From Setomelanomma holmii (lineage: Eukaryota > Ascomycota > Dothideomycetes > Pleosporales > Phaeosphaeriaceae), in assembly GCA_010015745.1 (NCBI GenBank), contig ML978200.1, positions 124,001-188,000 of the forward strand: a stretch of DNA of 64,000 nucleotides, read 5' to 3'. Below the pieces are notes generated by a model. That model worked only from the letters and a program-made list of their open reading frames with translations. It was not told where the DNA came from and made no database searches. Every line of letters starts with the position of its first letter. Within the stretch, counting starts at the first letter, position 1. Position numbers and translations under genes: made by a program. Positions 44,421 to 55,489 of the stretch are shown one piece after another.

Positions 44421-45877
44421 ATGGGTCGACACGCCAACCCAGACATCAGACGCGCCTTCGTAGAGTTCCAAGATGAGACCACGCCCTCGAAATGTAATAA
44501 AGTGCGCTGCCAGCACTGCGGCTATGTGCGCGCAAAGAACACCACGCGTCAGATTGAGCACCTTCAGGAGTGCCAGGCCTACCTCAATTCGCCCGATGCG
44601 CAAGTCCACGTCACCCAGTCGCAGCAGCAGAATGGAGGATCCATCGATCCGACCATGTCGTCGCAACCTCCCAGCCAAATTTTGAGCGGACAGGCGCCGA
44701 ACCCAAACCTGCAAGTGCATCGTCGTGGCCCGAATACGAAGCGTGCGCGCGATGGCCAGCCCATTGCGCCAAATTTGCCTATACATCCCCACCAGGCCCC
44801 GAGTCTGACTGCGCATCTGCTCGCGACAACCTCGAGCCAGTTCACACAGGCAACGCAGCAGCCATTTCTCTCGCATGCAGGCTGTGGTTCCCTGGCTGCT
44901 GGCCCATTGTCGCAATGGCTTGTGCAGGATGGCCATTATCAGAGGGGTTACATTCGCTTCATTGGACAACTGCTGGGGAAGATCCGCCTTCCGCAGACGC
45001 AAAACTCGCAATTCCATCCCATGTTTAGAACCATGGACTTGTTGATATCGGCGCTGAATAACATGCGACGTGAAATGCAATTCTTCGAGATCACAGCAAC
45101 CAAGTACGGACTCGTGCTGGGTCAGGAAGGCCCAACACCCATAACAAGAGGATTGCTTGACCTGTTTACGAGCGCGAGTGGCTCAAGTGCTAGTCTCTTA
45201 GAAGGCATGGTCGTGCTGTGGGGCACTGAACATGTACGGCTACCACATTTTTGATATTGTTGTCCACTCACACTTTACAGTGCTATCGCTCTGCCTGGCA
45301 GTACGCCTCCTCCTTCAGCAACTCCATGTCTACTCCGTCCTCCGATTCTCACATCATCGCCCTGCATCAAGCGCTCATCCCAAACTGGACATCGCCCGCC
45401 TTCTCCAAGTTTGTCGACGCCACCCGCGCCCTCGTCGACGAGCTCGCGAACATCACAACCACTCGCGACGGCAAGGAAGAAATGGTGCGCTGCGAGGAGA
45501 TCTTTCGGCAAATATGCTGGTTGGAGGAACGCTTTTGGCCCGACGTTGACGGCATGGGTGAGGAAGACGAGACCGCAAGGTTAGGTCCTCCTGCTCTAGG
45601 AGGGCTGGACGGCACCACGTTCACTGGGCCCATGAACCAGAACATGACGCCTCTAAACAGCAACAGTCTGACTGGTCAAATGAGTGGGCAAATGAGCGGC
45701 CAGATCAACAGCAATGGCATGAATGGGCAGATGAATGGACCCATGAGCAACGGCATGAATGGACCAAATCTGAACGGTAATATGAATAATGCCCAGATGA
45801 ATGGCAACGACAGCACGCCTGATTCGAATGGGCCCAGCAATTTCGGCCAAATGGGCCAAATGACCCAAAGCTCGTAG
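44421..45877 (+). CDS. BED-like zinc finger plus TENA/THI-4 domain protein
   Basis: Two exons (44421..45233, 45281..45877) with a 47-bp intron (GTACGG donor, TTTACAG acceptor) joining TEH-CYRSAWQYASSF; 469 aa. Residues 10-53 carry a BED-like finger, Cys30-x2-Cys33-x13-His47-x3-Cys51. A Gln/Pro-rich linker follows, then a TENA/THI-4 (thiaminase-II-like, haem-oxygenase-fold) domain from about 135 to 365, seen in FTQATQQPFLSHAG, LSQWLVQDGHYQRGYIRFIGQLL and ALIPNWTSPAFSKFVD. The C-terminal 100 aa are built of Met/Gly/Gln/Asn repeats. A DNA-binding finger on an enzyme-like fold suggests a regulator rather than a plain thiamin-salvage enzyme; this is an inference. The ATG at 44421 is in frame with the finger. 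Confidence 0.86.
45620..45870 (+). repeat. Met/Gly/Gln/Asn-coding imperfect tandem repeats
   Basis: Irregular 9- to 24-bp units of the type ATGAATGGGCAG / ATGAGTGGGCAA encode NGQMNGPMSNG-like sequence at the end of the TENA/THI-4 gene. The translated strand stays in frame throughout, so the repeats expand or contract by whole codons. Confidence 0.8.
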
Positions 45878-46321
45878 AACGATGGAAGTCGAGATGGGAA
45901 CAAGGAGATCTTAGAGAGCGTTTGCGCCTAACGGCAAACTGCCTTACCCGTGACCGACTCCGGCCTTTAGCCTCAGCGTCTGGAGCAACGGTTGAGAAAG
46001 CAGAGTGTTTTGTGCTTTGAGATGCATCGCTTCAGAGCGTAGACATGAAGGTCTACGCATCATCTCTTATAGAAGGGCAAGGAGAGGTCCTGAGGACATT
46101 TGTGGGGATACCCAGGTGTACTTGGCGCAAGAGATTTGGACTATGGCCATTGGCGGTAGATACTTTGAAAAGGCGTGAATCCTAAATTCCATCATTCGAT
46201 TGTTTTCGACGTGAGAGCTATAAGCAAGCAAGACTTCCCTCATGCCTCGTGCCATATCGGCACATCATCGAGAGATCCCGTCGACCCACACAGCGCGAGG
46301 AGAACGGGGCTCAACGCTGTT
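45878..46321. other. convergent 3' intergenic region
   Basis: 444 bp between the TENA/THI-4 gene (+) and the P450 gene (-). No gene. Confidence 0.55.
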
Positions 46322-48218
46322 CTACGAGCTCTCAAGCGGACTCATCTTGACCTTGACATCATGCGGCCACACGAACCACTGCCTGTGCAGATCCCATTCC
46401 TTGTTCGGATCCTCAAGATTGATCTGTACACATGTCAGCCACCATACTCACAATCTTGTCACCACCGTTCAGCACAGACAAAGTTCGTCCCTTTCTTTCT
46501 TCTCGCCGTCCTATACGTTCGCAGAAGAAAAATTCACAACTTACCTCATACCTCCCAAACACACTAGCAACAACCTTATAAACCTCGACCAACGCCAACG
46601 GCCTCCCAAGACAAATCCTGTTTCCCCCTCCAAAACTCATATCCGCCTCCCTCATCCCCTTCAACCGTGCTTCAAACTCCTCCTTCCCCTCTTCCTTACC
46701 TTGTAACCACCGCTCAGGGCTAAACTCGTCTGGCTTCGCGCCAAACACGCTCTCCTTATAATGCACGACCCACGGGTTCACGCCGACAATCGTGCCTGGT
46801 GGTAAGACGGTGCCGTTAGGTAAAGTCAGACCCGTAGAGGGAACGACTCGCTCGAAAATGTGCCCCACGACGGGGTGCATGCGTAGGCCCTCTTTTATGC
46901 AGGCGTCGAGGTAGGGCAGTTTTTCAAGAGAAGTGTACGGTGGCGGGTAGGGGAGGGCGGAGGAGCGGAGTTCGTGCACAAGAAGGGCTTTTGCCCGAGG
47001 CGTTTTGAGAATGTGGTAGAATATACCTTTTATGACGATGGCGAGGGTGTCGGCGCCGCCGAGGATCTTTGGAGGGGGATTAGTGCGATTTCCAGGGATG
47101 ACTGGAGGATCTTCGTGGTGCATCTGGGAGACATGGTGGTGATGCATGTGACTTACGTTGATGATCATGTACCCAATGACTTCATTATCGGTGACGAGGT
47201 CGGGATATTCTTTCTTTGCTTCTAGGAAACCGTTGAGGAAGTCCTTCTTGCCTTTGCCGAGCTCGGGGTTCTGCATGCGCTCCATGTAGCGTTCGACAGC
47301 GGCGCCAGCGGCAACTGAGAAGTCGTCGAATTTGTAGAGAGATCGCGGCCATTTGGGGTTCTTGCCGAGCCATTTGTCGAGAGCTGGTATTTGACCGACC
47401 TTCATGCAATTAGTATCTGAACAGATGAGATGTATACTAGACGTTGCTTACCACTGAGAAATACCGCATCACTCTTTCAGCAGTTCCCAGCATATCGCCA
47501 ACATCCTGGCCCTGCTCCATGAAACCCATGCGCTTGCTCCATGTCATATGACCAAGAAAGTCCCATGCGAAGAACGAGATCCAGTCCGCGATGTCACAGG
47601 TCTTGCCTTCGTTTGCTTCATCCATGTACCTGGACTCTAGCTCCGAGCACAATGTTCGGATATCATCGTTCATGAGAGTCTCCAGCTGAAGGGCATTTTG
47701 GAGGTTGTACAACTTCTGAACAGGTTTGACGCCTTTGGCGTGGTACTCATTGCTCCTTGTGCTGAAGATGTTCTGGATAATGTGGCCGTCTTGAAGTGCG
47801 TCGTTGACGGACTTTGCACCAATTAGTATATGTTGTCCGCGTTTCGAAAGGGTAGACTCTTACATAGTAGTCGCTCTGAGGAAGTGTTAGTAGACTCACT
47901 CATTAGCTCAGATTTATAGCTCACCTTCACGAACGTGCCGCGTGCATTGTAGATAGTCTTGATCAGACTGGTGTCCGCCAGACTTACAGTCGTTGGCCCA
48001 AGTCGGACCACATCGCCATACTTGTCGTGAAGCTTCTTCTGGGTCTCAATATGGGTCTGTCCATAGTGATTGAGGAACCGCCAGATGTTTGAGAACTTGG
48101 CTAGGAAAGGCCCAGGGATCTGTTTGAGTGGAGACCGCAGATATGTCAAGATGTATTGTGTAAGGACAAGGATAGTTCCCAGGCCAATGGCTTTTGCTAT
48201 CAACCCGGCCAAAGCCAT
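46322..48218 (-). CDS. cytochrome P450 monooxygenase
   Basis: Six exons (48218..47925, 47875..47864, 47811..47452, 47399..47157, 47066..46545, 46423..46322), introns 49-121 bp, 510 aa. The second exon is 12 nt and makes FVKSDYYSVNDALQDG. An N-terminal membrane anchor (about 3-25) puts the enzyme on the ER facing the cytosol, followed by the proline hinge IPGPFLAKFS. The I-helix reads LGGADTLA in place of the usual A/G-G-x-D-T-T. ExxR is KEGLR (Glu362, Arg365), and the haem loop FGGGNRICLG carries the iron ligand Cys445. The pattern is that of fungal pisatin-demethylase/trichothecene-type P450s; CYP family and substrate cannot be assigned. The Thr-Thr pair of the oxygen-activation site is Thr-Leu here. 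Confidence 0.93.
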
Positions 48219-50604
48219 TGTATGACCTGGTGTTCCTGCAGTGAGTTCCAGGAAGAGAAATCAATATGACAGAAGAAACCTGGAGGGGCAGCGATGAAGA
48301 CCCCGAAATACTACCGTGTGCACGGCTCCTGGTTGCTTACAGGGTAAAGAACGTGCTTTAGGATTATATCTCCTGCACCTTGTTACGTCGGGAAGGATTC
48401 AACTTACCAAATCTGGTTGTGTCCTGTCCTTGGCCGCATTGCTCGGGATCACTATCGTACGTCCTTGGAGGCCTCTAATTGCTTTTCTTGTTAAGACTGC
48501 TTCACTATTGCTATCGCGCTTGTGTCTATTGGTTATCTCGTCGGCTTGAAAGCCACCAGGGAGCGGCCAAGTGCGCAGTACCAGACTGTCGGGTGCAGAG
48601 GCGAACTCAAGCCCTGCAGATTTGACAGGGTCTAAAGGCGCAGGTTTCATGTGCCATTGGGACAAACGGACTGGTCTCGACACCATTAGCCCGTGGGTGC
48701 AGATCACAAGCTGAAGGGGTGCTCCCGAAGGTCATGCCGCAATCGGCATGACGAGCGACTGAATTGCGATGCCGACACGCGCTTAACGTTTCTTTTCCGT
48801 TGTTTGTGCCAACGCCCAAGTTACCACCTTTGTCGGATGGATGCACGCGAAATAGGTTGCATAACCCATTGCGGTGGTTAGTTTGGCGATGAAGCGGGGA
48901 ATTGGGAGTGGAGGAGCTAATTGATCGATGCTCACCTCGCTTGGCTGCTAGCACGTGGACTAACCTTGAAAGCGAAATAGCGCCACGGTCAAACCCAATT
49001 GGCAGCGCAAGCAACGGCCCGTGACGGACGGCCCCTCTACAAACGTCTTTCTGTACCACCTTTGATGTTCGCTCATGGTTCATATGGTCTTTCCTCGACG
49101 CTTTGCTCATGACGAATTGCTACGTGGGCCTGGGGTCCGAGATGGACCTGCGAGCGAGATGCGGTGAAAAAGGTACTCACAGCATGAGTCCACTCTCAGT
49201 CCCAGGTCATCACTTCGACCTTGCAAGGACCCCAGGAGCTAACAGCCACTCTAGACCTAAGTGGTACCTCACGGCAACGGCTCGCTCCCGTGTCCCCCAC
49301 TGGCCATGTCAGATCAGTCTGCTCATTTGTTCGTTTGTGCTCGAGCAGAACACGACCTCACGAATGACGAGCGAAACAGAGGCGATGGCGTGGCCTTGCT
49401 CTGGAACTGAACGCCAAGACTCTGTCGCACATGGGACTGTTCGATGTGCACCAATCGCTATATCAACGTGCGTTGAGACGCCCTTAAAGCCCAACGATAA
49501 TGGGCGGAGCTAAAATCGGTCAGTAGACCCAATCGTGGATCCCTGGTCGCTTCTGGTGGTAGTTTGGGTATGAAGAAGCACCGCGGACGACAAGAGTCCT
49601 TGTTATCTGAATCACGCCCCGGGCATGGGGCACGCGTAAAGCATGCAGATTAAAAACTACCGACGCAGGCTGCGATAGAGAAGGTTAGCTTAAGTGCTTA
49701 GAGCGCCGCTTCTGCAGGGGAGCATCTTATCACACAGCCTCTCCGCATGGCGATTTAGCTTTCTGTTGTCTCACGACTCACAAGGGCAGCATGCTTCCTA
49801 GCACAACGGGGAAAGCGATATCGCATCCGAGCTCATGGATCATTCCGTTTGCATGGCCATGACCCAAACAACATGCGTGGCTTCGTCAACAGCACAAGAA
49901 CGGAACAAGACGATACCATGCTCGGTGATGCGTCCCTGTCCAGGGTCGGAATCTGCTCCGAGGGGCTTTCTATGGACGATCTCATTTTGTCGCAGCTCTG
50001 CCTCAACACTGGGCTAGTATGGAAGGGGAAAAGCGTGGAAGAAAAAGCATTTCTCCGACGCATCTAACGCCTGAACGCAAGACCGTGCAGCCTTCAAGCC
50101 TCGTTCACCAGGTTGTTCCCTTCTCGCTTGGGATTTGGGCACTCCTTTTGACATGACAGTGCCCGTGGGGTTGCGGCTCACATCCTTCCAACTGCTCTTG
50201 GCCTCGGACGCGTTGCGGATGCCTGGACCTCAACCAGCATGGATTCTCGCGGAGACAAAAGAAATAGCACGCATTAACCTAGCCGATCGCCCAATCTCGT
50301 TTTGACCCTCCGTTTGTCACTTTGGATTTGAAGACGGATGTGCTCTTGCTCGTTTCCATCCCGTTCCCTCCTTCAGACCCACTTCATGCTTGCGACGGCC
50401 TTATCAAGTCACGGCAACCTTCGACACTGAGAGCTTGTGAAGCTACCACGAGTCAGCCTGGATCCTCTCGCAGTCTTTACGCTCCGGATTTCTGCGCATT
50501 GCTAGCCCGTCAGAGAAGGGGTGGACTGGCCGCAACCATTGTCGCTTCCAGGTTTCCCAGCGTCCGGTGATTTACGATTCTACATTGTCTCAGTCATTGT
50601 CAAC
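48219..50604. other. 2.4 kb divergent intergenic region
   Basis: Between the P450 gene (-) and the rhodopsin-domain gene (+). Only short frames without resemblance to families I know. No RNA gene or mobile element recognised. Confidence 0.5.
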
Positions 50605-51898
50605 ATGGGTAGACCATCAGACTTTGCGAGCATACTCAATGGAGTCATGTGGTTTCAAGTCGTACTGGCCACTGTCTTCATTGCCTTGCGCCTATACACC
50701 AGACACTACATCATACGGAACATCGGTTGGGATGACGTCTTGACCGTCGTGAACTTGGTACGTACCTTTCGACATTACTGTCTTACCCAGAATCTGAAAT
50801 TTGACCTGTTCGCTGACATGTAACAGATCACGTTGATTGGTTATGTTGGATGCATTTCAGTTGGCATTACACATGGTGTTGGCCGCAAGACGGCAGACAT
50901 TGTTCGCCTCGAGCTCGACTACTCCCAGGCCATCATGTGGGAAGCCATTGGTCAAGGCATCTGCATCATGGGGATTGCGGCATCCAAAGGCTCTGTGGCT
51001 CTCTTCTTGCTGCGTATCGTACTGAAGAGGTGGCATGTCGCACTTCTATGGTTCTGCATCGTCAGCACAACTGCAATGTGTATAATCACAACGACTTTGT
51101 TGTACATGCAGTGCAAACCGACCGCATTCCTGTGGGATCACACGATCGAAGGAGGCTACTGCTGGCTGAATTTCACACTAGTTGGGCTCACTATGGGTGG
51201 TACGTACTAAATTCGCCGTCTGTTCAAAATCAGGGCTGATGGTTTGTCTAGCTTGGTCTGCTGCAATGGACTTTGTCCTTGCCATCCTTCGTAAGTTGGC
51301 ACACTCTTACTGTCGTCCTATGATACACCGTGACTAATTCTTTGCAGCTTGGCACGTCGTCATGGGTTTAAACATGAAGCGAAAGGAGAAGTTTACGATT
51401 GCTTGTGGCCTCAGTCTAGGCGTGTTCGCCGGAGCTTGCTCAATCGTCCGCACCATTGAGCTCCAGTCGCTCTCGTCGATGGAAAACTACGTATACGACA
51501 CCTCTAGCATGCTTCTTTGGTCGTCATCCGAGGTCTGCTTGACCATCGTTTGCGCATGCATTCCGGTCCTCCGACCGCTCTACGTTCGCATCGCATATGG
51601 TTCCCGTGGCGACTCGTCAGGACAGAAATCATATCCTCTGCACGACAACTCCACTTCGAAGAGGAGCCGTGGTCTGGACGGCAGCCAACCGAACAATAAG
51701 ATTTACATGGGTCCAGACGAAAGCATATTACAGACGACCGTCAGGATGGGCAGCGATACAGCGAGTGAGGAGTCGATATTGAGGGAACACAACGAGCAAA
51801 AATACGGCGCGGATGGTCAGCCATGGGATAGTGGCATCAAGAGGACGAGGGACATCAAAGTCACCACCACGGTTACGTCGAAAGAAGAGGAAGTATGA
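50605..51898 (+). CDS. fungal rhodopsin-domain (PTH11-like) membrane protein
   Basis: Four exons (50605..50757, 50827..51199, 51252..51290, 51348..51898), introns 52-69 bp, 371 aa. Seven hydrophobic helices fit the 'rhodopsin domain' of fungi. Helix 1 lies at about 12-28, the RLYTRHYIIRNIGWDD loop follows it, and a helix runs from IMGIAASKGSVALFLLRI. The loop QCKPTAFLWDHTIEGGYCW has two conserved cysteines, and then come MDFVLAILPWHVV and MLLWSSSEVCLTIVCACIPVLRPLY. The 95-aa cytosolic tail is hydrophilic. Proteins of this group relate to PTH11-like receptors, but a ligand or signalling role for this member is unknown. There is no CFEM domain. A damaged second copy lies 1.3 kb downstream on the same strand. 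Confidence 0.9.
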
Positions 51899-53210
51899 AG
51901 AACAAAGGAAGCTATCCAAGTCGAACTTAAGAACGGTCGAAAAGCATATTAGCGGATCACAAGACTTCGATGTCACATGTTTACAAAGCATAGAAGGTAG
52001 ATCGTAGGATCAATGAAAGTATACCCACGAAAGCTCAGTCGCATTATTGAGGCTGCTACGAATACCATCCATAGCTCCGCACGAGAACGTTGGTCACGAT
52101 ACCCCACCTTCGCTCTTGCCTGCAATATGGCGACATCCTGCCCAATTGACATTCAACAACCACTGCCCACACGCACAGGAAGTGCAGTCTGCTCACCTAC
52201 TTGCTCACTTGTCTTGTATGCTTCGTCTCATCAGGGGTTGCCGACTATAACTGAGCAGATGAGGTTAGACCAAACGCTAGCACAAGACCGAATTCACCCT
52301 TTCCTTCCTCCGAACGTCCGGCGCCCTCCTCACATCAACATCAATATCCTTAAATGTGAAAGTTCGTGCCCAATTCAAGAATGCAAAGCGCCCGAATATT
52401 GTTCGTCTATGCAGCACAGCACTAACGCCGCCATATTGAGTTCCGTGAGGCAGCAAAACACACCTCCACGATTGCGGATGTTGCGATGAACAGCACGATA
52501 TTCAAACCTTGTAATCAGTCGCCCTCAATCACCTAAAATAGAGACTTTCCGTAAGCAATTAACGATCGCCAACGATCTTGCTGAGTTTGGACCCAGTGTG
52601 CCTGCATGAAGAGATATTACAGGCTGCCAAACTAGCCTGTTGCACGGATGTGCCGGCAGGGAACGTGGTATGGACTTCATATCTAGATTTCTCCTCCCGC
52701 TGTCAGATCGGATGAACCTCCTGTAAGAGCTTCCATAGCACTGAGCTTCTTCGTGTTGAGGGCCCTAAGTCAAGCGTTGATGACAACTGTAACGGTACGG
52801 AGGGGGAGGACTGCGTTTAATTGACTATCTGAGGTGGGCAGAACTGCTTATATACATGGCCGTACATGAGCGATCCCAACTCGTACTAGGGTGGATCTGG
52901 GCAAGGCCCAAACCGTTACAACAACGATACGTCCAAGAGCGCCAAGCAGACAGGATCGTCAGGGAATCGCAAGCATGGAGGACACTTACCAACACAAGGA
53001 AACCCAAGACGTGTCTTCTGCTGGCTTATACTCGTTGCGGCGGAACATGGAGATCATCATTGATCCTGGAGCCGCGTACAAAGGTTATTGCGTACGCTTC
53101 TACTAAGCGCCTCCGTCTCAAGTTGATATCTGTAACCAGGTCCTTGGAAATCGAAAGCTGGCGTAGCATTCTTCCAGGAGGTAAAACGGTTTCGATAATC
53201 ATTGCGGCAC
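51899..53210. other. intergenic between rhodopsin-domain gene and its pseudogene
   Basis: 1.3 kb without a supported gene. Short frames only. Confidence 0.5.
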
Positions 53211-54639
53211 ATGCGACCCAAAGATTGGGCACTACGGGACTCCATGATCCGTGGAGGAGGAAATGTTGCGCCCTTTGATGTCTACGATTTCGTTCCAGGC
53301 CCTCCAGAGGTGCGATCGATTGAGCAGACATACCATCAACGATTTGGAGGCATGGCGATGTTGGACGATCCGAACGTCATACCTTCCTTCCCGTCCGCCG
53401 CAGCGCAGCACAATGCTCGCTCCTTCGTCGCAACCACCTTCTTTCTCCATATCATCGCACTCGTCGCTGTTGGTGGCAGCATATGGTAGCGTTCATATCC
53501 ATTTATCACATAAATTTGGAGGACTACATCTGTTTAGTAGCATATGTGAGTGGATGCTGGCATTGAACCGAAGTCACAAGTATTGACGAAATTAATTTAC
53601 CAGGTCTTTATCGTTGTCAGCTCGGCCTCGCTCCTCGCGGCTGTCCCCTACACCTTCAGGCATGATACAGATGCGGTGTATCTCTCCGATGTGGAAAAGT
53701 GCTTGAAGTATGCCGTGGTGGCCGAACCGCTCTGGGCATGGTCAATGGCTACCATCAAGATATCCTTCGCGCTCATACTTTTGAGGATCGAGCAAGCACG
53801 GCGCTGGCGCCACTTTCTCTGGGCAATGATTGTCATACTGGTTTTCGTCGGTCTAATCAACACAATCACGATTTGCCTACGATGTGTTCCTCTTTACAAA
53901 GCTTAGGATGTTGTCGGTGCGATGCCTGGAACATGCTGGAACATGCTGGAGGAGGGGAGCGCAGACCGTCAGCACGGTCGGCGTATCTGTGGTCAACATA
54001 ATCACTGACTTTATCTTCGTATTGCTGCCGATTCCATTTCTGCGCAAGATTCAACGGCCAATGCGCGAGCACATTGTCGTTAGAATACTGATGGGCCTTA
54101 GCATCTTCGCAGGCATTGCTTCTATCGTCAGAACTAGCGTTGCCGCACGATTCGGATGCACTGGCGACGTGGTCAATGAAAGCCTGCAGATTGGCATGTG
54201 GACGGTCATCGAAGAGCTCATTGGTATCATAGTCATATGTGTACCATGCTTGCACGCGCCGTTCCAACACGCTGTCCAGATCTTCACCCGGACAGCAGAA
54301 CGTATGCGACGACATGGTGAGTCTCGTTGCTACGGCCGCACGCTTGAGTCCAACGAGACGCAGCCGGAGGAGAGCTGCAGTAGAAGTAGATTGACAAACA
54401 CGTTGGAAAGAAGTAACGCTGCTCGTTTCAAGCTTGAATGGCTGCGGCCTGGTTCGGAATTATCACAAGAGGATATAGTCCAGAAGCCGTGCGAGATCTG
54501 GTGCACGAAGGAAGGGATGGTCGATCATGATCGGCTAAGTCGAACGCCATCATATGACAGGCAACGTAACGGGGCTGATGCTACCTGGGTGGACCAACGT
54601 TTTTCCTTGAAAGAGCTCGAGATGGGTCGCGCGATGTAA
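53211..54639 (+). pseudogene. decayed fungal rhodopsin-domain membrane protein
   Basis: Begins MRPKDWALRDS. Helix 1 (FVATTFFLHIIALVAVGG) runs into a TAG at 53487. One base earlier a missing G would let the frame continue as VAFISIYHINLEDYICLVAY, up to a GTGAGT donor at 53546. After a 58-bp intron the frame continues VFIVVSSASLLAAVPYTF and reaches LRCVPLYKA, then TAG (53904-53906) where Trp is expected before DVVGAMPGTCW. A 10-bp tandem duplication (53927-53946) shifts the frame again. Beyond it, helices such as STVGVSVVNIITDFIFVLLP and EELIGIIVICVPCL stay open to 54639. Three independent lesions rule out a full product. It is a relative of the gene at 50605. Confidence 0.85.
53927..53946 (+). 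repeat. 10-bp tandem duplication inside the rhodopsin pseudogene
   Basis: Two perfect copies of TGGAACATGC in tandem. With a single copy the flanking frame would be continuous (PGTCW into GAQTVSTVGV), so the second copy is a frameshifting insertion. Confidence 0.9.
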
Positions 54640-55279
54640 GAGTTGATGGGGAAAGTCATGGTATGCGCAATGAGTTGTATCCAAGTTGCATCAACCACAC
54701 GAACATCGCCTTCCGCAAGATCACTAACCTCCCTGCCTTCAACTCCATCCATTTTGATCTCAGCAACAATGGTCGACCGAACATAAGCATGGTCCACAAG
54801 TGGGTCGATTGTTCAGAGTTCAAAGTTCAGATGGCCATGTCAGGAGTCGCAAAGCATGTGCAGCCCGCACCAGGACATGATCTAGCTCTGGCATATGGAC
54901 CTTCCAACGCTCGTAATCACAAAGGCTGAGCAAACGACCTGAGCTATGGCGTGCTGCGGGTAGATAAGGCGGGGAAGACGCTGTGAAGTCGCTCGGTGTC
55001 GGCCAAGGTGCATCTTGGTCTTATATACCTGTCACTCAGCTCTCCACTAGAGACCACCTTTATACCTGCGTTTTGGGAACCATACTTGTCACCAAATAAG
55101 ACCGTTCGATCTTGGGGACTTGAAAAGGGGCATGACGTACTCTTGTGCAGCTCTCATTCACTTTCACTTGCTCGGTCTTGGCACTGCTTCTCGTGATCTT
55201 GATACCCCACCCGCCCTCACTTCCACTTCCAAATCTCTGGAACCGATCATCCTCGCTTCAAACTACCGTAGACTCCAAG
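54640..55279. other. intergenic region
   Basis: 640 bp between the rhodopsin pseudogene and the first Pro/Gln-rich gene, same orientation. A C/T-rich stretch at about 55190-55260 precedes the first ATG. No gene. Confidence 0.5.
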
Positions 55280-55489
55280 ATGGACGACAACGGAAACAGT
55301 AGACGCCGACAGCAGAGCACTGCTCGCAAGACCCCCGCGACACCGAAATAGCCTCCCGGACACTCACCACAAGACCAGCATCAGTCGCCACACGAGCAGG
55401 TACAGCAGCAGCAACAGGAATCTGGGAGTCCACAAGCAGGAGACCAGCACCGAAGGACTATCGGCCAGGACCTACAGTTCGCGGCGCGG
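55280..55489 (+). other. possible lost 5' coding part of the next gene (in-frame TAG)
   Basis: An ATG at 55280 opens a Gln/Arg-rich frame (MDDNGNSRRRQQSTARKTP). It stops at TAG 55349-55351, then stays open in the same phase (QDQHQSPHEQVQQQQQE) directly into the next ATG at 55490. The composition is like the downstream protein. A C at 55349 would give Gln and join the two parts. Confidence 0.55.

Noticed and set aside
52856..53278. 140-codon plus-strand frame upstream of the rhodopsin pseudogene
   Set aside because: It overlaps the start of the rhodopsin-like frame in another phase and shows no family features.
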